This document shows positions 33,056-42,015 of a stretch of 64,000 nt of DNA, piece by piece. Made by a program: the position numbers and the translations under genes. The stretch covers positions 37,791,707-37,855,706 of the forward strand of contig OX328125.1 of NCBI GenBank assembly GCA_946811695.1, in the 5' to 3' direction. This stretch comes from Gonocerus acuteangulatus. Its lineage: Eukaryota > Arthropoda > Insecta > Hemiptera > Coreidae. Under the pieces are notes generated by a model. That model did no database searches and was not told where the DNA came from. It worked only from the letters and a program-made list of their open reading frames with translations. Numbering within the stretch: the stretch's first letter is position 1; every line of letters begins with the position of its first letter.

Positions 33056-33187
33056 GATGGAACGGCATTTTTCTCCAGCGGTGGTACTCCTCCTCACTTC
33101 TTCCCGGAATATTTTGATGGATTCATCTCCATCTTCTTCAGCCAGGTACTTGTTTCTTCCTGGAGAAAAATGCCGTTCCATCTAAAA
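33053..33187. repeat. Small foldback with CpG-decayed hammerhead-like core
   Basis: TTAGATGGAACGGCATTTT with TCTCCA at the left (33053-33077) is perfectly inverted at the right (33162-33187). On the minus strand the interior reads CTGAAGA-A-GATGG (loop AGATGAAT) CCATC-AAAATATTCC: stem II is five perfect pairs. AAAATATTC sits where other copies have GAAACGTTC, the differences all falling at CpG positions. The flanking TA microsatellites suggest insertion into a TA run. Confidence 0.65.
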
Positions 33188-33852
33188 ATACTATCCCAGC
33201 GACGAAAAATAACATCAAACATATATATATATATACATGTCAATTAATATTAAATAGGATATAATTTTTGAAATTTTAGTGTCCTTATTCAATGCTTAAA
33301 GATCATTTCACATTTTCAGAAAAATTCTCGTACCATATTACTCCATGATCCAAATATTTAGGAGCCCACACATTTAAACACATAATGCTTTTGCACATAA
33401 AATATTTTCATTTATTCTTAAACCATTGCAAACACAATGGTTTTAGAGCTACCAACTGGGCAAACACCATGTACACATCACATGTGGTCACATACGTTGA
33501 GGGTAGCTCTTTTGAATGGTGAGAAAATTTAGGATGTGATTAATTGCATGTTTAACTACTCACATGTTTTTACTATGATAAGAGGAAGGTTCAGAAGTAT
33601 AAGGTCATAAGTTTTAGAAATCATATTTTTCTAAAATATCGCTTCAAGCTCCAATTCCTGTTTAAAAACAAGAGTTGATATTCAGATCTGAGTGTTACTG
33701 AAATTTGTAGAAAGCCCAAAAAATAATATTTCTACTAGTCCCTTGAATATTTCCCCAAGTAGAGCAATGAAAACTATTACAGATATTAAGAGATATCTGA
33801 ACGGTCGGTATCTTCATAACAGTAAATCTTCTTGGAAAAGATAATATTGATC
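33188..33852. other. Non-coding stretch
   Basis: Nothing recognised. It ends in the left copy of the target-site duplication (33843-33852) of the retrotransposon that follows. Confidence 0.4.
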
Positions 33853-36359
33853 TTTTTTTTTTTTTTTTTTTTTTTTTTGTGTTTTAAGGCAGTTCAACCA
33901 CTAGGGTCATGGATGCCTATGTATATGCGTGCAATTGAAAATTAATTGATGTAAAGATGTAAAAGAGTAGATTATTTGAATCATATATGTAGATTAATCA
34001 TTTACTTGATATTTAATCAATCATATAATTAGTCGTTGAATATATTTTTATTTTAGAGGGGAAAAAAAAACAAAAAAAAAAAAAATGTTAAATAGTCAGA
34101 ATAAAATAAGATAACAAAGGGGAAAAATACTTAAAAATGTGGTGTAAATGTAAACACGTGGGATGACACACACACGAACACTCATACATACACACATACA
34201 CACATGCACGCGCGCACACACCTTCACTGACACGCGAGCGTCAGTCTATTTTCTAGATCTACTTCTCCTTATAGATTTAATTGTTATTTATATTTTTGTG
34301 ATCAGATCTGTAGCCCTGAGGAATCTCAATGTTCTCTGACACAATTCATGGTCGTCTCTAAGTATGTCAAAGAGAGTACCATGAATGTCCAGTTGATTTC
34401 GAATCTCCTCGTAGGCTCTACAGTCCGTGAAAATATGTTTAATTGTTAGATCTTCACCACATACTGTACATTCAGGCCTTTCTTCCCTCTTGAATAGATA
34501 AGAATGGGTGAGATTAGTATGGCCAATTCGCACTCTCGACAGAACCACCTCATCCCGCCTACTGTCTTGAGATGAGGTTTTCCATGCCGAGGTAGTGGAT
34601 TTTATCTCTCTTAATTTGTTGTCTCTTTTTCTATTCCATTCATATTGCCACATTGAGTGAGTATAATATTTTAAATGGGCAACAGCATCCGACTGTAGGA
34701 TGTGCGAGTAAGGAATGCCATCTGTAATTGCTTTTTTTGCTGCTAAATCCGCTTTATCGCTGCCGCTTATATTATTGTGGCTCGGAATCCAGCAGAAAAT
34801 GACGTGTCGATTTCTTTTGTAATGAAAATCTATTCCCTCAATAAGGTCTGAAATGATCACATTGCGGGAATAGAAGTTTTGTATTGAAAGGAGAGAAGAC
34901 AGAGAGTCTGTGTATATCACTAGGTTATTAGTATTATGATTTAAACTATTTACTGCTTTGCTTAATGCAAGTAGCTCTGCTGTATAAATGGAACTAAGAT
35001 TTGGTAGAGATAACATCTGTATTCTGACATTATCTACCATCGCACATCCTACGCCATCTTGAGTTTTGGAACCATCTGTGTATATCTCTGTTGCTCCAAG
35101 ATACTTCAATCTGATTCTATTGAATTCAGCCTGAAATATCATAGGAGCGGTATCTCTTTTGATGTATCTAGTAAGTGAGAGATCGATTTTAGGAGCGTGA
35201 AGAGTCCAAGGTTCGAGATTTGGAAATGCCAGTTGATGAAGTTTGCTTAGATCGAAATCCACATTGGACAGCAATCTTATGGATCTATGTATAAATTGGT
35301 TGCTGTTAGCAAGGTTGTTATCATTCAAATATATGTTTCTGAAATTGTGGTTTAAAGGGTGATACGGAGATGTAATTATTTTTACGAAGTAAGATAAGGC
35401 CAGATAATCCCTTCGATACTGTAAAGGGGGCTCACCAGCATCTACCAATATACTATCTACGGGGCTTGTCCGGAAAGCACCCGTTGCTATTCTCAGACCA
35501 GAATTATGAATACTGTCTATTATTTTTAAGGTTCTGGTACTGGCAGATCCATAAGCTACACATCCATAGTCCAATTTCGATCTAATCAAACTTCTATAAA
35601 GCATTAACATACTCTTACGATCGGCTCCCCATTTAGTGTTGCTTAGAACTTTTAAAAAATTCAAAGAGTTTGAGCATCTCTTTTTTAATTCTTTTAAATA
35701 CGGTGCCCATGAAAGTGTGTAGTTGAAGGTTAGACCTAAGAATCGAACTTCAGGTTGAATCTGGATTTCCGCCCCATCTATATTAAGTGGAGGCAACTCC
35801 AATATCCTACGTCGGCTAAAAAGAACCCCCACTGACTTGCTTATTGATATTTTAAAACCATTCTCATTAAGCCACGCAGAGACATTGCAAAGGGCTCTTT
35901 GAACTTCGGTAAAACAGTAAGCCACACTTTCATGAGCACAGTATATTGTTAAATCATCAGCATACAACATTCCGAATACCGGAGCGTGTATCTGATTGAG
36001 GACCTCGTTTATGGCAACGCAGAATAGTGTTGCACTCAAGACACTGCCCTGTGGAACACCATTCTGCTGAACAAAAATATCAGAGAACGTTGAACCGCAT
36101 CTTACATAGAAAGATCGGTTATTTAAAAAATTTTGAACGAACTTCAGCGTGTGACCGTCAATCCCGTTCCTTGCGAGTGAGTTTATAATATGCCGCCTCC
36201 AAGTGCGATCAAAAGCACTTTCTACATCAACAAAAACCGCTAAGAGTCTCATTTTAGCTTTAAAAGCGTTAAGAATAGCATTTTCCAGGCCCACTAAGTT
36301 ATCAGTAGTACTCCTGTTCTCCCTAAATCCACTCTGCCAAGGATGGAGAAAACTAAAAA
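33853..36359 (-). mobile_element. 5'-truncated non-LTR retrotransposon with RNase H, complete 3' end
   Basis: On the minus strand the element runs from 36359 to 33853 and ends in a poly(A) tail (T tract 33853-33880 on the plus strand). AATATTGATC flanks it on both sides (33843-33852 and 36360-36369), possibly plus three T bases merged with the tail, giving a 10-13-bp target-site duplication. The 3' untranslated region (33881-34287) holds a CA/TG-rich tract and ends GAACTGCCTTAAAACAC before the tail. The endonuclease and the first part of the RT are missing, the usual result of incomplete target-primed reverse transcription. RT plus RNase H plus a C-terminal CCHC motif places it in the I/R1/Jockey-type group; I cannot fix the clade by eye. 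Confidence 0.9.
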
Positions 36360-36396
36360 AATATTGATCTTTAAACAGCTGATTGTAGGAAAACAA
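34288..36396 (-). CDS. Reverse transcriptase-RNase H polyprotein, 5'-truncated
   Basis: The frame is open for 702 codons with no internal stop. RT motifs: FVDVESAFD (55-63, catalytic Asp), NGVPQGSVLSATLF (112-125) and YADD (145-148). RNase H motifs: IYTDGS (Asp 441), YTAELLAL (Glu 474), IYTDSLSS (Asp 497), IPSHNNISGSDKADLA (Asp 550); the full DEDD set is present. A C-terminal C-x2-C-x7-H-x4-C motif is at 643-659. There is no upstream ATG: the open frame begins at a TTG after an in-frame TAA. By the target-site duplication, residues 1 to about 12 are read from host flank, so the element's own coding starts near FFSFLHPWQSGF. The N-terminal endonuclease and RT fingers are absent, so this copy cannot move by itself. 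The intact frame says the insertion is young. Confidence 0.92.
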   Translation of the reverse strand: MFSYNQLFKDQYFFSFLHPWQSGFRENRSTTDNLVGLENAILNAFKAKMRLLAVFVDVESAFDRTWRRHIINSLARNGIDGHTLKFVQNFLNNRSFYVRCGSTFSDIFVQQNGVPQGSVLSATLFCVAINEVLNQIHAPVFGMLYADDLTIYCAHESVAYCFTEVQRALCNVSAWLNENGFKISISKSVGVLFSRRRILELPPLNIDGAEIQIQPEVRFLGLTFNYTLSWAPYLKELKKRCSNSLNFLKVLSNTKWGADRKSMLMLYRSLIRSKLDYGCVAYGSASTRTLKIIDSIHNSGLRIATGAFRTSPVDSILVDAGEPPLQYRRDYLALSYFVKIITSPYHPLNHNFRNIYLNDNNLANSNQFIHRSIRLLSNVDFDLSKLHQLAFPNLEPWTLHAPKIDLSLTRYIKRDTAPMIFQAEFNRIRLKYLGATEIYTDGSKTQDGVGCAMVDNVRIQMLSLPNLSSIYTAELLALSKAVNSLNHNTNNLVIYTDSLSSLLSIQNFYSRNVIISDLIEGIDFHYKRNRHVIFCWIPSHNNISGSDKADLAAKKAITDGIPYSHILQSDAVAHLKYYTHSMWQYEWNRKRDNKLREIKSTTSAWKTSSQDSRRDEVVLSRVRIGHTNLTHSYLFKREERPECTVCGEDLTIKHIFTDCRAYEEIRNQLDIHGTLFDILRDDHELCQRTLRFLRATDLITKI

Positions 36397-37006
36397 CTGT
36401 TGGGGTATTTAAACAGTTACTGCTTCTGAAGCCCATTCAAATAAAATTAAATCGCCTTTAGAATGGTGCAAGATATTATAAAATATATGTACAAGGATTT
36501 TTAATATTATGAAATAAATTAAAATTTAATAAAACAGCCAAGAAAACTGAAAATAGGAAAAATACTCAGTTCCCGGGGAAAATATATTTTCATTATCCAG
36601 ATATTGCTGGATAAAACACCGTGATATTGCAGTACATTTCAGAATAATAGAGATAAATATTTATTTAAAATAAAAAAAAAAAAAAAAAAAAAAAACATAC
36701 TGAATATATACGTTTTTTTCTTCATACTGTTGCATAAATGGTTGTCGGTGTTTAATATCACAGCAATAAAAGAATAAAGGAGAGAACCAGGAGAGGCCTT
36801 GAGCTAGCAGCCCTTCGACGACTATAAAATAAACTGGATATCGGCCCCTATTTTATTGCTTTCTTTACTTCCTTATATTCTACCTTATCGGTCTTAAGAC
36901 TTCCATTCAGCCATTAAATCTTGCTCTTTATAAACCACATTCGCAGTACAGTTATCGAGAACTAGTCACATAAAAACTAGCTTCACTAGCTATCAAGGAA
37001 AATGTG
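36397..37006. other. Non-coding stretch
   Basis: AT-rich, with an A tract at 36670-36693. Nothing recognised. Confidence 0.4.
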
Positions 37007-37009
37007 TAA

Positions 37010-37516
37010 GGGGGTACCTACACTGGACCCGACCCGAGCCGATGGCCACCGATTGTCGGTCGTTAAAACTTGATAATTTCTAGATCGATTTCGGACCGAC
37101 GAAGTAAAATGGCGCCAAGCCACATATTGTGTTTCAAAAAGGTCCACAGCAGAGGCTGTCTTAACCGATTTCAATGCATTTTTTTTTTTTTTTAAATGAA
37201 TGCTAATAAAATTTAGAACTTTGTCTATTCAAATTTTTGTTTTTTGTTTCCCTTCTTTATTAAATTACGTGGAAAGATGTGTATAACCTTCCAATGCTTA
37301 TAACCTTCTACATTCAACCTATACGAAGATTTCTATGCTTATTAGGTGGCATTTCTTAAATTAATCACTCATTTTCATTTTACTACGAGGTCATTACTGA
37401 CGAGCTGTGACTAAATCGGATCAGACGGGTCAGGACCAATGTAGGCACTCACGTTGGCTACTGTCGGTCAAACGAAATCGGATCGTGAGAAATACGGGTC
37501 CAATGTAGGTGCAGCG
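37010..37516. mobile_element. PIF/Harbinger-like MITE, 507 bp
   Basis: The ends are GGGGGTACCTACACTGGACC and, inverted, GGGTCCAATGTAGGTGCAGCG. TAA lies on both sides (37007-37009 and 37517-37519). A 3-bp TWA target duplication with G/C-rich ends is typical of PIF/Harbinger elements. Subterminal GACCCGACCCGAGCCGATGG is echoed inverted as CGGATCAGACGGGTC. There is no transposase. It is the same family as 38835-39502 (shared GATTTCGGACCG and CACATATTGTGTTTCAAAAA). Confidence 0.8.
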
Positions 37517-37519
37517 TAA

Positions 37520-37814
37520 GAGATGGTTCTTGTCTGGAGTATATTATGCTAAACGTCTAGTAAACCTTTCAGGAAGTTGAAATTGGTAGCTAATCTTCTA
37601 AAATCCTAATAAATTTCCTCAAAAAGGCCACAGTATGGGGTTCTTTCCATGAAATTTACTTAACACAACTCTCTCCTTTTTTAGAAATGTCCGTAGCAGA
37701 AATCGTAATTATAGGTGAATATTTTTAGCCCCTATTTGGCCTAAATGTTCAATTAATTAAGTCAATTTAGTTGTTTAATCCTATTACGATTACTAAATGA
37801 AGGGTATTAATTAA
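37520..37814. other. Non-coding stretch
   Basis: Nothing recognised. Confidence 0.4.
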
Positions 37815-38137
37815 TAATACCTAACAGGTGAAGAATAACCCTTCAAAAATTTTTCAAACTTTACATTTATTCCTCCATCACAACGTTTCGGACACACAGG
37901 TCCATCCTCAGGCAATCATGTCCTGTTCATTACTATAGTTACACTAAAACAGTCATGCAATAAATAAACATGATTCCTGTAAGGAACCAAGTCAAATTAC
38001 ACCTACATCAATTAAACACTCATTATCACAGCCATATTGCCTGAGGATGGACCTGTGTGTCCGAAACGTTGTGATGGAGGAATAAATGTAAAGTTTGAAA
38101 AATTTTTGAAGGGTTATTCTTCACCTGTTTGGTATTA
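37815..38137. mobile_element. Foldback element with symmetrical 102-bp arms, hammerhead-like core on each
   Basis: Arms 37815-37916 and 38036-38137 are inverted copies; paired coordinates sum to 75952 throughout, so no indels have occurred. On the right arm: CTGAGGA (38041-38047), one U, stem II GGAC/GTCC (38049-38052, 38059-38062) with a six-base loop, GAA (38063-38065), ACGT, then T at 38070. TATTGC just upstream (38035-38040) can pair with GTGATG just downstream (38071-38076), three Watson-Crick and three G-U pairs, as stem I. The left arm carries the same core on the minus strand. The 119-bp centre is unrelated. It is a different family from the copy at 17500 but has the same plan. Confidence 0.8.
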
Positions 38138-38831
38138 TGTTTAATCATATTTCCTAGCTTTCTGGGAATCCACAAACTAAAATAGCTAACAGTAATGGTA
38201 TTAATGAATAGATAATGCGTTCACTAATCACCGGCCTATAGGATGTATTTCCTATTTGAAATTGTATATTTTATTCAGAGAAAGTATTACGTTCCAGTAA
38301 TTATTTTAGTAATTATTTCGGTAGCACTTTCTTTTCACCTACCAAGAATATCCGAAATATACCAAGGAAATCCCAAATTGTGTGGTACACAACTGTATTG
38401 AATTGATAGTATTCTACTTCCTAATGACGATGTTCGAAGAAGATGTTTTTCCAAAGGGATTCCTTCTGGGTCGTTCCAAACCCGTTGTCTCTGGGTTTTA
38501 GTTTGAGACTCGAGAGTATGCAATTGAATTGAGGAAAGCTTGGATACTTATGGCGGGATTTGTGTTGTGGCTTGAATACAAAAACATTCTACATATGCCT
38601 AAACTATAAGGCGTACTATGCAGTTCCTTGGAAAATGCTTTTTACTTGATTCCACTTAGCGGAATCAGGCACGGCACGGTGTTCCATCACCCGATTCATT
38701 AAAGAATATATAAATGTTACTTCACTACATAACTTCTTATTCCCAATATGTTCACTCCCTAGGCTTAAGGCTAGACGTTAATTTGAATCATTGAAGAGAC
38801 ATCTTACAGCGCAGATACACTTTAATGGGCC
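38138..38831. other. Non-coding stretch
   Basis: Nothing recognised. Confidence 0.4.
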
Positions 38832-38834
38832 TTA

Positions 38835-39502
38835 GGGTGCACCTACACTGGACCCGTTCCGATACAATCCAATAGCCACCGACTGTCGGAAGAATAACAA
38901 ACACATGCAACTCAATGGAGGTGCCTACATTGGTCCCGACCCGATCCAATCCGGTCCAATCCTTGGCCATTCAAACTTGTTTGTTTCTAGACCGATTTCG
39001 GACCGTCGAAGCGAAATGGCGCCAACCCACATATTGTGTTTCAAAAAGGTCTACAGGTCCTAAATCTAAACCGATTTCAATGGATTTTTTTTTTATATCA
39101 AAGGAAATAAAATTTAGAACAACTTTGTCAATTCATATTTTTGGTTTTACTTTTCCTTGTTTATTAAATTGCGTGGAAAGACGTTTATAACCATCCAACG
39201 TCTATAACCTTCCAATGTTTATAACCTTCCAATTCTTATAACCTTCTAGTTACCTTTCTTATAAATAATTTTAAAACATGAATACCAATACTTCTCTTGC
39301 CTCCAACATTCAACCTAATCAAAGATTTCTATACTTATTAGATGTATTTCTTAAATTAATCACTCATTTTCACTTCACTACGAGGTCATTACTGACGAGC
39401 TGTGAGTATATCGGATCGGATCGGGTCGAGACCAATGTAGGCACTCGATCAATCGAAATCGGATCGGATCGGGAGAAATACGGGTCCAATGTAGGTGTAG
39501 CC
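38835..39502. mobile_element. PIF/Harbinger-like MITE, 668 bp, with internal end duplication
   Basis: The ends are GGGTGCACCTACACTGGACC and, inverted, GGGTCCAATGTAGGTGTAGCC, with TTA on both sides (38832-38834, 39503-39505). A second copy of the terminal sequence (GGTGCCTACATTGGTCCCGA) lies inside at about 38918, so the left end is duplicated or one copy has landed in another. The body matches 37010-37516. The right TTA is shared with the next element. Confidence 0.8.
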
Positions 39503-39505
39503 TTA

Positions 39506-39943
39506 GGGTGCGTTTACACTTGATATTTCTGGCAGGAAATATATGTCACGATATATGTCGCGATATAAGTGTCGGATAGATATTCTCTTGCAAGTTTACA
39601 TACTGACAGAAATAGCTAGATATTTATGTCATGGATATGTATAGGACGGTTCTCGCTTTGCAATAAATGTCCAGCCTGTTTACACTCAGACATATATGTC
39701 CTGTCTAGTCCATTCTGCTTGGTATAGAAGTTTCGGCAATATAGCTAGAAACCAAGATATTTCTGTCTGACATTTATTTCTCTCTTTAAAATCAGCGTAT
39801 TCACCTGACGGTACAGAAGTGTCGACACTTATTGCTCGGGATAGAAATATATATCTCAGACATAAATTGCTCATGGTTTACACTAGTCGCAATTTCTGTC
39901 TGATATAAATTTCCTGCAATAACTAGCAAGTGTAAACCCACCC
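39506..39943. mobile_element. PIF/Harbinger-like MITE, 438 bp
   Basis: The ends are GGGTGCGTTTACACTTG and, inverted, CAAGTGTAAACCCACCC. TTA precedes at 39503-39505 and follows at 39944-39946. The interior is full of ATATATGTC / GACATATAT-type inverted words and GTCGGATAGATATTCTCTTG, which recurs at 44795 and 45415. It abuts the previous element through a shared TTA. No transposase. Confidence 0.82.
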
Positions 39944-39946
39944 TTA

Positions 39947-41087
39947 GTCTCAACGCTGATACTTCCTCACTCAGAGCAAAACGTCTCACTTTAATGCCGC
40001 GTCCTCTCTGAGAAGACTTTATAAAATTTGTTAAGGGAATTTTTATGAAGTATTATACTCATCGGCTATAGCAGTGGCAAGCAAAAAGCAAAAAGCTAAA
40101 ATTTAAAGTAGAATATTTATAAATACCCGCACGAGGGTAATTATATTGGATTAGCCCCGTCAACCGCAAAATGCTGACATAAAAAAAGGTCTACAAAAAT
40201 ATTTTTTTGATCAGAAGGCTGGAATATTTTAGCTACATTTTATGTTACTTTGGTGTTCTGAATCTAAAGCAAAACATTAAATCCAAGCATACAAAAAAAA
40301 AAAAACAAACAAAAAATATAGAAAAAACACTATCATTTTTACTCTACAAAAGCTGAAAAAATCCTTAAGCCTCTCCTTCTTCAATTCTACCCCACCCGTA
40401 TCCTCCCCATATCTTTTTTCATTTCCTAACATTTCTGGCCTATGCAATTCATAAGGATGCGAAAAATTAAAGGAAGCAGTCAAAAGATCTCATTTTCTTG
40501 GTAGCAGACCAATTTAATGGCGAATGACAGCATTTTTTATTTGTTTTATTTATAGTAGTATATTATTATTATAGTACTAGAATTCGGATGCCATTTGTCA
40601 TTGGGCGTGTAGTAGTTCAATGACTGCCAGAAGCAAGGGCGATGAGTGATGACACCGTATATTTTTAGGCTATGCCCCTGAATAAAAGAGGATCAACAGG
40701 TCCGGTTCTACCGATGGGAGGCTGGAATTCCCTCGGAGATCTAACGAGAATCGACAGCAACAGTAGGGGAATAGACATCTGAGAAAAGGAGAATATCTTT
40801 AAATTCCTGGCAAAACGACAGAACAAGGAGAATCCATTTAGATAGAAGCAGGAATTAATTTATGTCGACATTGGAGTATTGCAGATTAAACGATCAGTAT
40901 TACACTATCGCTATTTGTTAAGGTTATTAATTAGTTTTACTTAATCTTATAAAAAAAAAAAAAAAAAAAAAAAATCTTTATCGGTACAAATGTGATAGGA
41001 TTCTTCCAAAGAACTGCACAAAAGTAATAATTAAAGGAAGGAGTGAATTGACACTTAAAAGAAAAAATTAACTAACAATAAAATCTC

Positions 41088-41151
<64 letters not shown>

Positions 41152-41825
41152 GGTTTTGCAAAATGCGTTTCACTACGGATGCTGCAATGGACATGAATAG
41201 CCGTGAACCTCGACACGTTATAAGCTAAGCAGCTCTCCTCAACATTATTTATATAATTTTTTGATCACCATGACTTTTGTTTATTTGTTGACCAAAACAA
41301 ACATATTTTGATTATTGATTTGTTATTGTCATTTTTAGGTGTAGTTTTAGAAAGGCTCCTAATGTTATTGTTCAGGCTGTTCTGCACAGCTCTGAATATG
41401 GCTGCTGAAAGCGCTTAGAACAAAAAATGAAAACGTTTGAAGGAATATGATGTTATTCATGTTACCGAAGATCTTCCAACATTCTCAGCAACCTCGCAGA
41501 CAATTTAGTATCTATAGAAATTATGGGCGTATACAATTCTGCTTGCTGGCCAGATATTCTAGAAGAGCTTAGGGTTTTTGACTGTCTTAGTAATTTATTT
41601 TATTAGAACAGATTATTTTCAAGACAGAATAGCATTAATCTTGAAGGCTTCGTTGGATATTCATTGATGAGCTTTTTTCTAATTACGCTTCTGATAACGA
41701 ACAATACACAAGTTTCCAATCAGGCAAGCAGAGAAAAATTCACATTAAATCACTAAAGTTAGGTGTAGAAACCTCCTAGACTAACATCTAAAATAAATAA
41801 GTGGGATATATAGTTTCTTTTTGTA
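39947..41825. other. Non-coding stretch
   Basis: A tracts at 40292-40304 and 40951-40973; a TA microsatellite listed separately. Nothing else recognised. Confidence 0.4.
41092..41147. repeat. (TA)n microsatellite
   Basis: An uninterrupted TA run of about 56 bases, the longest in the window. Confidence 0.97.
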
Positions 41826-42015
41826 CCCGATGACCGTAAGTGCTACGGAGTATGCACTCTGTGTCCTAAAGTCCTGGGTTCAATTCCCACCAGGGGTGAT
41901 GGCTTTTACTTCGAAAACAAAAAAGGCATAAGCCCTATTCTTGCTAGAAACGTTTAGCAACTTGTAGAAACCCCTTCTCAAAAGTCGTTCTCTTGTATAT
42001 GTGGGCATTAAAATT
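41826..42015 (+). mobile_element. tRNA-derived SINE copy
   Basis: A B-box-like GGGTTCAATTCCC lies at 41876-41888, with an A-box-like GACCGTAAGTGCTACGG about 44 bases upstream, the spacing of an RNA polymerase III internal promoter. A non-tRNA body (GGTGATGGCTTTTACTTCG, GGCATAAGCCCTATTC) follows, down to a TGGGCATTAAAATTTAAA end. The tRNA cloverleaf is not preserved, so I call a SINE and not a tRNA gene. Confidence 0.55.

Noticed and set aside
37815..38137. CRISPR-like or terminator-like reading of the inverted repeats
   Set aside because: The repeats are inverted, not direct and regularly spaced, and the genome is clearly eukaryotic.
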